A stretch of DNA of 64,000 bases from Marinospirillum sp035271045 (GCF_035271045.1 NZ_DATESC010000007.1:1-64000); one strand, 5' to 3'. Positions 34,558 to 44,680 are shown, counted from the stretch's first letter. The notes: generated by a model from the sequence alone, not told the origin. A program made the numbers and translations.

Positions 34558-37346
34558 GGTCGCCAATCCTGCAGTAGGGTACGGTCTAAATTAGCAAAAT
34601 CGAACTGGGTATTGCCATATTCCATGTACAGCAAATTAGCAGCATAAAGGTTAGCGCCGCGTAAATTGGCGTTCATAACTTTAGCGTGGTAAAGCACACC
34701 TTCCATTAGATTAGCGTCTTCAAGGTTGGCTTGAGTAAAGTTAGTGTTGGCCATATTAGCGCGATAAAGTTTGGCTTTTTTAAGACTAGAAGCCGTTAAG
34801 TTGGCGAATTCTAAGTCGGCTTGTTCTAAATTGGCCGCATCAAAACAACTGTTTTTTAAAGAAGCTTCACGAAAAGAAGCCATGCTTAATTGTGCTGCGG
34901 CAAAGTTGCAACCATCTAACTGACTGCCACCTAAAAAACGGGTATTGCTTAATTGTGCTGCAATAAAGCTCGCATCTTTTGCCTGCATTTTAATGAGATT
35001 ACTGCCTTCTGCTTTTAAGCGATCAAACTGGCAAGCCATAAAAATGGGGTTCACTAGGTTGCACTGGCTAAGATTCGCAGCAGTAAAGTTACATTCTTCA
35101 AAAACAGGGTCGATCAAACTAAGTTGCTGCATACTGCTTTGTGTAAAGTTACAGCCTTGGATGCTGGCTTGCATCCATTGGGTTTTATCCAATTGTGCAT
35201 GAGTAAAATCATTGGCTAGCAGCACCGCTTTATTGAAATTTACTTGCGTTAGTAAGGCGTTATTAAAAATACACCCTTCAATTTTTGATGCACCGATATT
35301 AGCGCCGGTTAGGTCTGCATTGGAAAAATCTGTTTGTTGCAAGTTGGCATAGACTATAATTACGTCAGTAAGTTTGGCACTTTTTAAGCTGCTGCCGCTA
35401 AGATTAATGCCTTCCATATAACATTCACTAAAATCCACACCATCCAAAATCTGGTTAGATAAATCCAAGTCAGATAAATCATCGGTAGGCAAAGGTTGTT
35501 TAAGTGCAATGGCAGCTAAAACTTGTTGGCGTAATTTTAAGCGTTGCTCGGCACTTTGCAGCGGTGAACCACGCTCAGGCCACTCTGCCCCCATACGGTA
35601 GGTGGCTTTAATTTTTGTAATAGATTCTTCAAGCTGCTTTTGAACAATGTTTAGTTTATCAATGCTGGATAGCATTTGTTTTTTAATACTTGTCATTCGT
35701 TCGCCAAGATCGTAATTGGCTTCTAGTTCTACTATTTCTTTTTCTAGGTTGAGTATTTCAACACGAAGTTGGTCTATAGGTAGTTCAACTTCTGCTCTAG
35801 GCCAAAATGGTCGGGGTGGGGTTTTAAGCGCATCTATTTTTTTCTGAATTAATGAATGCTTAGATTCAAGCTGAGGGTCTAATAAAAGCGCTTCTAACTC
35901 TGGCAGAACAGCATCTACTGCTTTAGCTTTCTCACTTAAAGTAATGGATTCAACCAAAGGTTTAATTTCTTGCATAGCATCAAAATCAATTTTAGCTAAA
36001 TCTGGGCTGCCATCGGTTTTTTTCGGCAATATTTTAGCTTGCAAAGCTTCCACCTTAGCTTGCCATTCAGCTGGCGGCGGTGGCACAGGCATTGGCGGCA
36101 AGTCAAACCCTTGCTGTTGCAGGGCTTGGCGTTCCTCTTCTATCTGCTGCATGGCTTTAGCCTGCATTTCCTCGGTTAGGTGCTTTGCCTTGTCCATCTG
36201 GGGTAAATCCAGTGAAGGCACCTCACCACTTTGCGCCATCAGTAATGCCATGCCGCAAGTGATTTGTGTAGGCAGTAAAGGCTGGGTATCTAACAAATAA
36301 CGCCAAGCATTGTCTTGATCGGAGCGTTTTTGTAACTGGTCAATATAATGCGCATCTGGTTTGGGTGCAGCGGGGTCTTCTAGGGCAAGCAGCAAGGCTT
36401 TAATATCACGGGCATCATCGCGGCTAACCTTGATTTGTCCACGGTAAAGCATAATCCCTAAATTCTGATTAGGTAATAAAACTAAGGTTTCAGCTTTTAA
36501 CTGCACCTGTTGAGCTGTGGGTTTAAACTCGTCACCTTGCTGCTGCAATAACCAAGCTACCGCTCGCCAAGGTGGTAAAGTGCCTTCCATGCGTGGCATA
36601 TCTGCATTTAGATTTTGTAGTTGATAGTGGGCATTGCTTGGTAAGCTACTGGCTTTAAAGCGCTGGTCAGGCAAAGCATCTTGACAGAACAACCAGTCAA
36701 AATCATCGGGTAAACCGGGCATGGCTTTTTGCATATAAGCGGCATTATAAGTACCCGCATACTGCTGTTTTTGCGGTGCCATAAAATCCATTGCACCGGT
36801 ATAAGCTAGGGGTAAAACTTGTCCGGGGTATTCTGCTGGTGTATTTAATACTTGTACTTGAGTGATGGGGTAGAGGCTCTCACCAGCTTCAGTAGTTATG
36901 GCTTGAAAACCCACTCCTTCTGGGTTTTCAGCAAAGCCTTCACCGCCAAAAGCCAACGCCCGACTTAGCGGAATGCGCGTAAAGCTTTGCTCAACTTTTT
37001 GTTGTTTAAAGCCGGGCAAGCCACGCCAGTAACCTTTACCTAATAGGTGCAGTTGTTTATTAATATCGCCGACTGTAAAGCTAGCAGATAATTCTTTTTG
37101 GGGTTCGCCTTTAGGTGTTTCTGCACAGCCGTAAACTAAAACTTCTGCTTGAGGCTTGGGGAAACCAGCATCTAAAATTTGAACTTCTGGTGTGGCAGAC
37201 ACTTTTTCCCATAAGCTTTGCTCCAGCACAGGTTCGCCCGTTGTAAGGTCAAAACCTAGCAAACTGCCAATTGCAAAAAAATGTTGGCGCTGATAGGTAA
37301 AAGAGCGAGTTAGCGGGCTAAGTTGTAGTGGTTTAATTATCTGCAT
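34554..37346 (-). CDS. DUF2169 domain protein with coiled coil and pentapeptide repeats
   Basis: The 930-residue protein has an N-terminal DUF2169 domain (about 15-320, GGEGFAENPEGVGF and PAEYPGQVLPLAY). A Glu/Gln/Lys-rich coiled-coil stretch follows (about 390-600, ILNLEKEIVELEANYDLGER), then pentapeptide repeats (about 625-920, e.g. ANLEQADLEFANLTAS). DUF2169 proteins sit beside vgrG and PAAR-like genes and are thought to act as effector chaperones or adaptors. It follows vgrG by 2 nt. A fusion of this length with an embedded pentapeptide domain is plausible for the family but its cargo is unknown. Confidence 0.85.
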   Translation of the reverse strand: MQIIKPLQLSPLTRSFTYQRQHFFAIGSLLGFDLTTGEPVLEQSLWEKVSATPEVQILDAGFPKPQAEVLVYGCAETPKGEPQKELSASFTVGDINKQLHLLGKGYWRGLPGFKQQKVEQSFTRIPLSRALAFGGEGFAENPEGVGFQAITTEAGESLYPITQVQVLNTPAEYPGQVLPLAYTGAMDFMAPQKQQYAGTYNAAYMQKAMPGLPDDFDWLFCQDALPDQRFKASSLPSNAHYQLQNLNADMPRMEGTLPPWRAVAWLLQQQGDEFKPTAQQVQLKAETLVLLPNQNLGIMLYRGQIKVSRDDARDIKALLLALEDPAAPKPDAHYIDQLQKRSDQDNAWRYLLDTQPLLPTQITCGMALLMAQSGEVPSLDLPQMDKAKHLTEEMQAKAMQQIEEERQALQQQGFDLPPMPVPPPPAEWQAKVEALQAKILPKKTDGSPDLAKIDFDAMQEIKPLVESITLSEKAKAVDAVLPELEALLLDPQLESKHSLIQKKIDALKTPPRPFWPRAEVELPIDQLRVEILNLEKEIVELEANYDLGERMTSIKKQMLSSIDKLNIVQKQLEESITKIKATYRMGAEWPERGSPLQSAEQRLKLRQQVLAAIALKQPLPTDDLSDLDLSNQILDGVDFSECYMEGINLSGSSLKSAKLTDVIIVYANLQQTDFSNADLTGANIGASKIEGCIFNNALLTQVNFNKAVLLANDFTHAQLDKTQWMQASIQGCNFTQSSMQQLSLIDPVFEECNFTAANLSQCNLVNPIFMACQFDRLKAEGSNLIKMQAKDASFIAAQLSNTRFLGGSQLDGCNFAAAQLSMASFREASLKNSCFDAANLEQADLEFANLTASSLKKAKLYRANMANTNFTQANLEDANLMEGVLYHAKVMNANLRGANLYAANLLYMEYGNTQFDFANLDRTLLQDWRP

Positions 37347-37348
37347 AG

Positions 37349-40189
37349 TTAATTCATCAGCTTCAATACATTGGATTCAATGCTGGTAACTTTATTTTCA
37401 ATTGCTGTTGCCCCATTTTTTATTTCTGTAATATCATTTGAAATGCTGGTTACTTTGGAACTAAGGTCTGTAGCAGCAGTTTTAATATCTGTTATTCCAC
37501 TATTTATAGTTGTTATTCTACTTTCTATAGAGGTAATTTTTGCCTCTACATCCATAACCGATGAATTAAGCTCGGTAGCAGTATCAATGGTAAAACACGC
37601 ACCCAAATTTAATTCAAACTTAGCCGATAAGCTCATTTCATTTTTTAAGCCAATAAAAATTTCAGATTTAACCCCTGCAAATACCTCGCTATCTGCTGCA
37701 AGGCTAATGGATTTAGAGCCCGCTAAGTTAAGCTCAACACTGCCACCCATAAAAAAGTCTTCGGTTCGACCATGATGAATGCTTTTTGCTAGGCCATAAG
37801 ATTCTTCAAAACTATCGCCATGTTTATAACCCCATGAAGTGCCGTGATGGTGCTCTTCAGCATCACCTACATGTACTTCCAGTATTTTCCCATTACGGTA
37901 TTCGTAAACATCGCCATAGGTTTTTTCAATCAGTACATTACCGGGTTCAGAATAGGTAATATTGTTTCCTGTAATTTTTTTAAGGTAAGGGCCACCAATA
38001 TCAGTCTTATCGTGAGGTAGTTTTTGGTTGATTTTAGTGGTATCTCTTATATGCGCTTCTGCATAACCATTTCCAAAGTCATAATCGGCAGTATCACCCC
38101 AAGAGTAGTTATTACCCATTTGGTAGTTAAAGGTGTTGCCCCAGAGTTTTTCAACGTAATGACTGTTTGCTGACCAAGCGGTATCTTCGCCTGTCATTGC
38201 ATCATCAAACGCCCAGTCTTTTGCTCCTTCTAGCTTTTCAGGCACATCCCACTGCATGGCTGTATAGCGTTCATCACTAGGTTCAACAAAGAAGGTGAGG
38301 GTTTCATCACCACCACCAAAGTTAAATTCGCTGCCATCACCGCCAAAGTTATAAATATCGCCATCTTCCCAATTGTATTGATGACCCGCACGGCGAGCGA
38401 TAAGGTACTTGCCAGAAAGTTCTTCTTCTCTGGTTAATTCGCTGTCGCTGTAGTTTCCGCTATCAAGTTTTGGAAAGGAAAAAAGCTTCTGTTCATCAAA
38501 CGTATCGCTGTCTTCACCACCGTGCTTTTCAACAGTAAAGTCGGCTAATGGTTTACCATCTACGCTGTGAGAACGCGCAAATACCAGTGTTTGTTGACCA
38601 CCCAGTATTTCATAACGATAAAGCCCATCACTGGTTAGGGTAAAGCCATCGCCTGAATGGTTAGGTGCGCCTAAGTGTAGGTAAGTGTTATTAGTGGGCG
38701 AAAAAAGCTTTAAACGGCTAGAACCTTCTTCATCTTCTAGTTCAATACGGTTGCCGCTGGCGCTGCGTAATAGGCTACGCGTTTTATTAGCATCTTTTAC
38801 AACACTTGGGTAAGCCGCGTTAGGAAGTGCGCCTGAAATAATGGGTCGGTCAGGGTCGCCGCCAATAAAGCTTAATAATACTTCAGTACCCTTGGATAGT
38901 GGAAAATGCATACCGCCGCCAGTACCTGCAGAAGGTTGCATCATAGGAATCCAACACGAAGCTTTGCCTTCACCAGCGGTGCGCTCACGGTCAAAAGGTA
39001 GAATAACTTTGTAACGTCCTTCAGCGTCGATTGGTGCATACTTCTCATCGGAACTGGCATCAATAATGGCATTTAATACGCCATGAAAACGGGGTTTTTC
39101 GGTGGTGACGCTGGGTCGAAATTGTAGACTGGTTCGTAAAGCTTGAATCTTGTTTTTATAGGGCGCTTGTGAAATACCGTCTTTTTTAAAGCGTTGAAAA
39201 GCAGCATTAAACCCTTCATGTTCGATAACAAAAGGATAAAAATCGCCATTGTCAGTTGATCTAAAGTGACCTTCCACACTAAAAGCTAAACCCGTTTGTA
39301 ATGATGCGTCGCGGCTTTCACCATGAAAAAACTCACTTTTCATCATGAGTTCTTGCGCCCGTGCTGTGGCAATTTTTTCGGCTTCATCAGAGTCAATTAA
39401 ATTGTCACAGTAGCGGTAAATGCTTCCAAAACCTTGTTCATCAACGGTTGCTTGCCCTTCAATGGACGATGAAGGCGTGTTGCTGTTGTAGTCTTTAAGG
39501 GTGATAGAACGTGGCAAAGGTTCGCCATGACTAATCCATTGTGACAATAGCCCATCTTCTGGCTTCACAACCATGCCGGTTTCTGGTTGGTAACGTAGGT
39601 TTATTTGTGGATCTTTAAGGTGTTGCGAAGAAGCATCATGGAAGATAATTTTTTCTTGGTCATCAAGCTGCTCAAAGCGGTAATAAATGCCTTCACGTTC
39701 GGTAATGCGTTGTAAAAAGTTTAGATGACTTTCCCCAAACTGGCAGCGAAAATCCCAAGTTCGGTAGTCACCTAGCTGTTGTAGGTCAAAGTCTTTGCCG
39801 CTGAACTCGCCTTCTTCAAGTAGATCCGTCAGGCTATCTACAAGGTTTTGATCCAAATAAATTTCATTGGTTTGAATCATTTCAAGCTTGGCAAGGCGAG
39901 GAACCATACGCAGTTGATAAAGGTAGCCGTTTTCTATTGGATGCAAAATTCGGCAATAGGCAACCATGCCATGTAAAATGCGGCGCTTACCTAATACATT
40001 TAGAGTAAACCTAGCTTTTTTACCCAGCAATTGTCTAATTGCTACGTCTGAGTTTTCACTGTATAGCTCAAACGTAAAATGAAAAGGCTGACTTAACGCT
40101 TCATAACCCTTAAAGCTGACAACCTGAAAGGTTAGTGAGTCATTGGTTTGTTTTGGCAATTCAAATGTGTAGTGAGTATCGCTGTTCAT
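37349..40189 (-). CDS. tssI: VgrG spike protein with extended needle and C-terminal coiled coil
   Basis: The 946-residue trimeric spike protein has the gp27-like hub first (FELYSENSDVAIRQLLGKKA, FHGESRDASLQTGLAFSVEG), then the gp5-like OB domain (about 370-465: GRYKVILPFDRER, LSKGTEVLLSFIGGDPDRPI). From about 470 it has an extension about twice the usual length: a region of Gly/Asp/Tyr-rich repeats (NYSWGDTADYDFGNGY) consistent with a beta-helix needle. It ends with ~70 residues of Ile/Ser/Thr heptads (VTSIESRITTINSGITDIKT). No enzymatic domain is seen. It is in the T6SS operon after the TAXI gene. Confidence 0.93.
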   Translation of the reverse strand: MNSDTHYTFELPKQTNDSLTFQVVSFKGYEALSQPFHFTFELYSENSDVAIRQLLGKKARFTLNVLGKRRILHGMVAYCRILHPIENGYLYQLRMVPRLAKLEMIQTNEIYLDQNLVDSLTDLLEEGEFSGKDFDLQQLGDYRTWDFRCQFGESHLNFLQRITEREGIYYRFEQLDDQEKIIFHDASSQHLKDPQINLRYQPETGMVVKPEDGLLSQWISHGEPLPRSITLKDYNSNTPSSSIEGQATVDEQGFGSIYRYCDNLIDSDEAEKIATARAQELMMKSEFFHGESRDASLQTGLAFSVEGHFRSTDNGDFYPFVIEHEGFNAAFQRFKKDGISQAPYKNKIQALRTSLQFRPSVTTEKPRFHGVLNAIIDASSDEKYAPIDAEGRYKVILPFDRERTAGEGKASCWIPMMQPSAGTGGGMHFPLSKGTEVLLSFIGGDPDRPIISGALPNAAYPSVVKDANKTRSLLRSASGNRIELEDEEGSSRLKLFSPTNNTYLHLGAPNHSGDGFTLTSDGLYRYEILGGQQTLVFARSHSVDGKPLADFTVEKHGGEDSDTFDEQKLFSFPKLDSGNYSDSELTREEELSGKYLIARRAGHQYNWEDGDIYNFGGDGSEFNFGGGDETLTFFVEPSDERYTAMQWDVPEKLEGAKDWAFDDAMTGEDTAWSANSHYVEKLWGNTFNYQMGNNYSWGDTADYDFGNGYAEAHIRDTTKINQKLPHDKTDIGGPYLKKITGNNITYSEPGNVLIEKTYGDVYEYRNGKILEVHVGDAEEHHHGTSWGYKHGDSFEESYGLAKSIHHGRTEDFFMGGSVELNLAGSKSISLAADSEVFAGVKSEIFIGLKNEMSLSAKFELNLGACFTIDTATELNSSVMDVEAKITSIESRITTINSGITDIKTAATDLSSKVTSISNDITEIKNGATAIENKVTSIESNVLKLMN

Positions 40190-40241
40190 GTCAATATGAC
40201 CTCTAAACGTTTAACCATGTCTGATTAATGACGGTTTGCGA

Positions 40242-41585
40242 TTAATTATGTGCGCTAGCTTTGGCTTGTTGCTGCGCCATTTCATGGACTTGTAAACCGG
40301 CTAATCGCCATTCAATTTGACGCATAACATCACCGCATTGCTGCAAGGTGGTTAATAGCAACATTGAATCATTTAAGTGGTTGCCTTGAGCCAAAGAAAC
40401 TGCCTGATTCTTTAAAGTGAGTGCTTCGTTAAGTTGTTGATGTAATAAACGAATGTCTTTGGCTGATTTTTGTGCGCGTTCCAATTCCACCGCTTCACGA
40501 AAGATTTTTTCTAATCCGGTTTCTAAATGGTTACGCTTGCGTAAGTGGCGTAGACGTTTTAAATACTTAATTTGTAACCAGCCAGCGATAATGCCTATTA
40601 AAATGCCCATGACTAGCCAGCGATTTTGTGAGAACCAAGACAAGCTGCGGGATAATTCATTAAAACCAGCATAGGGATTGTAATAACGCGCACTGGCTTG
40701 ATGCATGGGCATATAGCGCAATAAACGGTCTTCTAAAGGGTTTAAATCAACCATAACGGGTGCTTTGCGGCGTAATTCTTCAGAAAAAAGTACTGAGTGG
40801 AGGCTGTCAATTAAGTCATTCGGTAAGCCAGGGCGTGCAGCTAAGACTGCTAAAGTACCTAAAGTAGCAATGCTTTCTGTCGGCAAAGGCCCTGCTGCAC
40901 TGGTATAAGTACCCGGTTTAATGAGCGTAGTGCTAATTTGGCTATGGTTAAGTGCATAACCTTCAGCTAGATCAATGGGCAAGAGTTTAAATTCACCACT
41001 CATTAACACCGCGCGTAAATCTGGATTAAGCATCCCTGTTGTTACAATTGCACCTTCTAGCTCTGGTGTGTCGAGAAGCTTAGAAAAATAAAGTTCATTC
41101 ATGCCAATGTTGCTTTCATTAATGCCAAGATGAGCGAGCAGCATCATTGACTGGGCGCGATAACCTGAGCCTTTAGACCCTAATGCAATATTGTGGCCTT
41201 TAATGTCCATGATGCCTTTAATTTTACTGTTCTTACGCACCATTAAGTGCATATAGTCTTGCCACAAAGGTGCGATTAATTCTAAGTTACGCAGCGTGGC
41301 AGAGCCGATCATAATAATGGCTAAGTCTGCTTCTTCTTTTAATAGCCTGCCACGGTTATCCACCGATCCTTTAGTTTCAATCAGCTCGACATCGTAACGG
41401 CCTTGCTGCTCAATCATTTCTTTAAGCATTGCACCGTATTCATAGTAATAACCACCCGATGCGGCTGTGGCGATGCGAATGACCCGCGTTTGTCCGGCTT
41501 GCTGGACACTCCAATAAATAATGATAATTGCCGCTGTAGCAACCAGTATCCAACTTAACCACCAGCGCGTTTGAAAGCTCAGCAT
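40242..41585 (-). CDS. Membrane-anchored TAXI-type solute-binding protein
   Basis: The 447-residue protein has an N-terminal membrane helix (about 10-28), then a TAXI (TRAP-associated extracytoplasmic immunogenic) binding domain: IRIATAASGGYYYEYGAML, DLAIIMIGSATLRN, IALGSKGSGYRAQSM. A second membrane helix lies near 312-330 (WLVMGILIGIIAGWLQI), with a coiled-coil tail to the C-terminus. TAXI proteins bind acidic amino acids or organic acids and normally serve TRAP transporters. No TRAP membrane genes are here; it sits inside the T6SS operon between tssG and vgrG. Role there is not known. Confidence 0.88.
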   Translation of the reverse strand: MLSFQTRWWLSWILVATAAIIIIYWSVQQAGQTRVIRIATAASGGYYYEYGAMLKEMIEQQGRYDVELIETKGSVDNRGRLLKEEADLAIIMIGSATLRNLELIAPLWQDYMHLMVRKNSKIKGIMDIKGHNIALGSKGSGYRAQSMMLLAHLGINESNIGMNELYFSKLLDTPELEGAIVTTGMLNPDLRAVLMSGEFKLLPIDLAEGYALNHSQISTTLIKPGTYTSAAGPLPTESIATLGTLAVLAARPGLPNDLIDSLHSVLFSEELRRKAPVMVDLNPLEDRLLRYMPMHQASARYYNPYAGFNELSRSLSWFSQNRWLVMGILIGIIAGWLQIKYLKRLRHLRKRNHLETGLEKIFREAVELERAQKSAKDIRLLHQQLNEALTLKNQAVSLAQGNHLNDSMLLLTTLQQCGDVMRQIEWRLAGLQVHEMAQQQAKASAHN

Positions 41586-41630
41586 CTTTGTTTCTCCACT
41601 TGTTCACCCCGTTATTTGCAGGTTTTTTTG

Positions 41631-42599
41631 TTAAATTAACGGCATCAGCGCTTGTAATTTGGCTGTTGCATTAGCGTTTTCTTTATTTAATAGCCAAGCG
41701 TTACGACCTAAATGCCCCCACTGTGTACTGCCCAGTGTGATGGATTCAAAATTTTGGGGTGCATCCAGACAGAAATCTAGTTCGCACTCATACGGCGAGC
41801 GAAGGTACACGCTGACTAAAGCCCTTAGTGTTCGCCAAGTTTTTCGATTGCTTATCAGCGCACTAAAATGTGTGTGCGATAAAGGCCCTATTTTTAAGCG
41901 TAATTTACCGTTGTGGTCATTAATTTTATTGCCTAATAAAGTGCTTTTACCTAAGCAGTTGTTAGCGACTCCTAGGCTTGTTAGCGAATCAGAGTCGACT
42001 TCTACTTGCTTTAATATGCATTGTTCTACTGCCACTGGAATGCCTTTTAGCCAGCTACTCACTAGCTGAGCTAATCCTTCCGCAGTGGGGTAGGGATGTG
42101 TTAGCAGATGAAAATGACGGAATAACCAGTCTTTGCGTGGTAAAACAGCTAAACGTTCGGGTGGTAATCCTAATAAGCGTGTCGCAAGGTCAAGCCACTG
42201 GTTGTTGCTTTGTTCAATGTACTGAATGGCTGGGTGTCCTTTACCCTCTACCTCTAAATTCAGCTCATATAAGCGTTGGTTAAACAAGTCGAGTAGTTGG
42301 CGTGGCAGTGTGTTTTCTTGCTGCTCTTGTTCAAGTAATAATTCGGTAATGTAACTTGGCAGCGGCGAACTGCTGCCATAAAGACCGGGTAAATTAACCT
42401 CTATACACCAGTCATTACCTTCTTGTTTTGCTTGATAAACTTCACCTTGCAGAATACTTAGATGCAGCGCTGGTCGTAATTGAATGCGCCCTGCTGGGTA
42501 TTCCGCTTTAATTTTGCGGATTAACTGAAACAGACTGAACTGGGCAGCCTGAAGCTTATTATCTAGCCCAATACTTGGGTATTCAGTTTCGGTGGCCAT
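41631..42599 (-). CDS. tssG: T6SS baseplate protein TssG
   Basis: The 322-residue baseplate wedge protein of type VI secretion. It shows the TssG N-terminal block FSLFQLIRKIKAEYP, the middle LPGLYGSSSPLPSYITELLL and the C-terminal LRALVSVYLRSPYECELDF. Length is typical (about 320-350). Its start overlaps the tssF stop by 37 nt, so the two are translated together. TssG binds TssF and TssK. Confidence 0.93.
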   Translation of the reverse strand: MATETEYPSIGLDNKLQAAQFSLFQLIRKIKAEYPAGRIQLRPALHLSILQGEVYQAKQEGNDWCIEVNLPGLYGSSSPLPSYITELLLEQEQQENTLPRQLLDLFNQRLYELNLEVEGKGHPAIQYIEQSNNQWLDLATRLLGLPPERLAVLPRKDWLFRHFHLLTHPYPTAEGLAQLVSSWLKGIPVAVEQCILKQVEVDSDSLTSLGVANNCLGKSTLLGNKINDHNGKLRLKIGPLSHTHFSALISNRKTWRTLRALVSVYLRSPYECELDFCLDAPQNFESITLGSTQWGHLGRNAWLLNKENANATAKLQALMPLI

Positions 42600-44272
42600 G
42601 TAAAGCCCTCTCCAGAAGTTACGTCAGTCACATACAAAGCAGAAAAATGATTAATGGGTGCCATGAGTGCAAGTAGTCTGTCTAAGCGGCTACAAAACCC
42701 TAGTGCATCGCCTTTACTGTTAAAGGCTTGGAAGTTGATGCTGACATTCATTTCAAGACCACGGTAGAGCGACTGTTCTAAAAGCTTTTCTGTGGGACGA
42801 ACCGTAACTTTTTGAATAGCATCCAATTTTTTTTGATTAATGGTTAAGCGAGATTCATCGGGGCTGACGCGTTCCGCCATTTCGCGTAAACGCTGCAATA
42901 AACCATTCTGGCTAAATAAGCTGGTACTCCCACGGCTTAATTCGGCCACCTGCTGGCGCTCACTGGTAGGGTCTAATTGGGGTACTTTCCAAGCCGTGCT
43001 GGTGGTTAAATTACTAAAATCAACGGTTTCTGGCGTAGCATTAAGGTGCGCGTTAAGGTCGCCTGGCAGTAGTTGAGCAGCACTTTTTCCATTGCTACAC
43101 CAAGCATTAACCCGAATCATTTCTTCTTGACCAGTTGGAACTCCCTTGCCTTGTGTTAGTAAAAGACGTGAACTAGGCAAGCCTGTGATTGGGCTTTGCT
43201 CATGGTGAAGCTGATAAGCGTGAACGTAAGCCGTTTCTTCTGCTTCCCAATAAGGCTGGTAAGTGTGTGATTCATTGCTGGTGGCATATTGCCCTTGAAT
43301 TTGCTCAATGGCTTGGATTAACAGCATTTCTTGCTTTTTTTGGCGTGCTTGTAAGGGCTGTAATAAATGCCGGTCATCCCTAAGAAAAGGCGGTAAATGA
43401 CGCAGAAACTGATTGTGAGCCGCTACGCAATGCAGTTTGAAATAGTGCTTTTCAATTGTTGGTAAGAAAACCTGCGATTCATCAATCCAAAAATTAAGCT
43501 TTAGTTCGTTGGCTTTATTTAACGTATCTAAACCTTCAAAACGTATTTGGATTGCCATTGCTGCTTCAGGGCTATGTAAGTAATTACACATGGCTGCTTC
43601 ACCGGGCAGGCGCTCTTTTTGTAATGGCTGATCCAGTGCTTTAATGTGTGCTTTTAAATGGGTGGTTGGCTGTTGATCGAGTAAAACATCGACCTGTTGA
43701 CAGGCGTGAAGTAATAGCCAATACAAATCAGCACTGATACCTAAAGGTGCGACTAGGTGAATATTGAGTGGGTAATCACTTAAACTAGCGCCCAGTCCAC
43801 CCGCTAAACTACGCAAGGTTAACGTTAAGCAGCGCTTAGTGATGCCGCCGGTTGGTTGTTGGTTAGTGCTGCAATGGATTATTTCTAAAGGCGTTACACG
43901 GCAAGTATGAGTGGTTGTAAATTCCACCCGCTTTTCTTGATTAAGCTGATTACCTAAAGGTGTGCCAGCGGGTAAAACTTGCGCTGCTTTTAAGCCGGAA
44001 CGTGGTGTAAAGCCAATTAACGTGGTAGAAACCAGTGCCTGTAAACGTGTTGGATCTAAAATTTCTAACAAATTACGGGTAAAGCGAGGGGCTTCACGGT
44101 CAAGCTGATCCCTAAGCCCTGCGGTTAAAAAAGCCACCCCTTCTAATAAACGCTCCACATCAGGATCACTACCTGGCACTAAATGGCGAGCTAGCTCTGG
44201 TTCTTTATCGGCATAGTCAGTGGCCAGTTGCCTTAAACGGTTTAACTCGTCACGGTAATATTGGTCAAACAT
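42563..44272 (-). CDS. tssF: T6SS baseplate protein TssF
   Basis: The 569-residue baseplate protein pairs with TssG. The N-terminus MFDQYYRDELNRLRQLATDY, the DPDVERLLEGVAFLTAGLRD block and the VARLLEG-like pattern are the TssF/VasA start. Length is slightly below usual (about 590-630). It overlaps tssE by 8 nt (ACTCATGTTTGA). Confidence 0.94.
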   Translation of the reverse strand: MFDQYYRDELNRLRQLATDYADKEPELARHLVPGSDPDVERLLEGVAFLTAGLRDQLDREAPRFTRNLLEILDPTRLQALVSTTLIGFTPRSGLKAAQVLPAGTPLGNQLNQEKRVEFTTTHTCRVTPLEIIHCSTNQQPTGGITKRCLTLTLRSLAGGLGASLSDYPLNIHLVAPLGISADLYWLLLHACQQVDVLLDQQPTTHLKAHIKALDQPLQKERLPGEAAMCNYLHSPEAAMAIQIRFEGLDTLNKANELKLNFWIDESQVFLPTIEKHYFKLHCVAAHNQFLRHLPPFLRDDRHLLQPLQARQKKQEMLLIQAIEQIQGQYATSNESHTYQPYWEAEETAYVHAYQLHHEQSPITGLPSSRLLLTQGKGVPTGQEEMIRVNAWCSNGKSAAQLLPGDLNAHLNATPETVDFSNLTTSTAWKVPQLDPTSERQQVAELSRGSTSLFSQNGLLQRLREMAERVSPDESRLTINQKKLDAIQKVTVRPTEKLLEQSLYRGLEMNVSINFQAFNSKGDALGFCSRLDRLLALMAPINHFSALYVTDVTSGEGFTWPPKLNTQVLG

Positions 44273-44678
44273 GAGTCAATACCTCTTGTCCTGCTGCTTG
44301 CCCTAAATCTGTTTGCCCTAAACTCGCTACTGGCTGAACTTTCAGAAGCTGATTATTATCAATCTGAAATAATAACTGGATGGGTGATCCATCGGTTAGC
44401 TGAGCACTTAGTAGCAGTTTATTTGATCCTTGTTGAAAAGCAGGCTGTTGCAATCGTGGCTCAAAATGCTTGACTTGCTCTAATAAAGCAGCGGCTAGCT
44501 GTTCTAATAATTCAGGATCATTTTGCATACTAAGACTTGGAATTTTACCTAAGCCTAACGCGGTATTTTGTGGCACAGTGCCACGCCGAGTATTTAGCAA
44601 GCGTTCTAAATACAGTGCTATATCTTGTTGCGCATTTAGCGGTTGGCGTGATTGGCCTAAACGGTCTAATAGAGGCAT
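44265..44678 (-). CDS. tssE: T6SS baseplate gp25-like protein TssE
   Basis: The 137-residue gp25-like protein starts the sheath at the baseplate. It begins with MPLLDRLGQ, has the conserved LYLERLLNTRRGTVP (YxxEL-type RRG turn) and ends with a beta-strand pair (ILLS-type LLFQIDNN). Length fits. The start lies 2 nt after the Hcp-like gene stop. Confidence 0.92.
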   Translation of the reverse strand: MPLLDRLGQSRQPLNAQQDIALYLERLLNTRRGTVPQNTALGLGKIPSLSMQNDPELLEQLAAALLEQVKHFEPRLQQPAFQQGSNKLLLSAQLTDGSPIQLLFQIDNNQLLKVQPVASLGQTDLGQAAGQEVLTHV

Positions 44679-44680
44679 AG

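Noticed and set aside
41659..42283. Plus-strand frames antisense to tssG
   Set aside because: They oppose a well-supported gene and show no domain or ribosome site.
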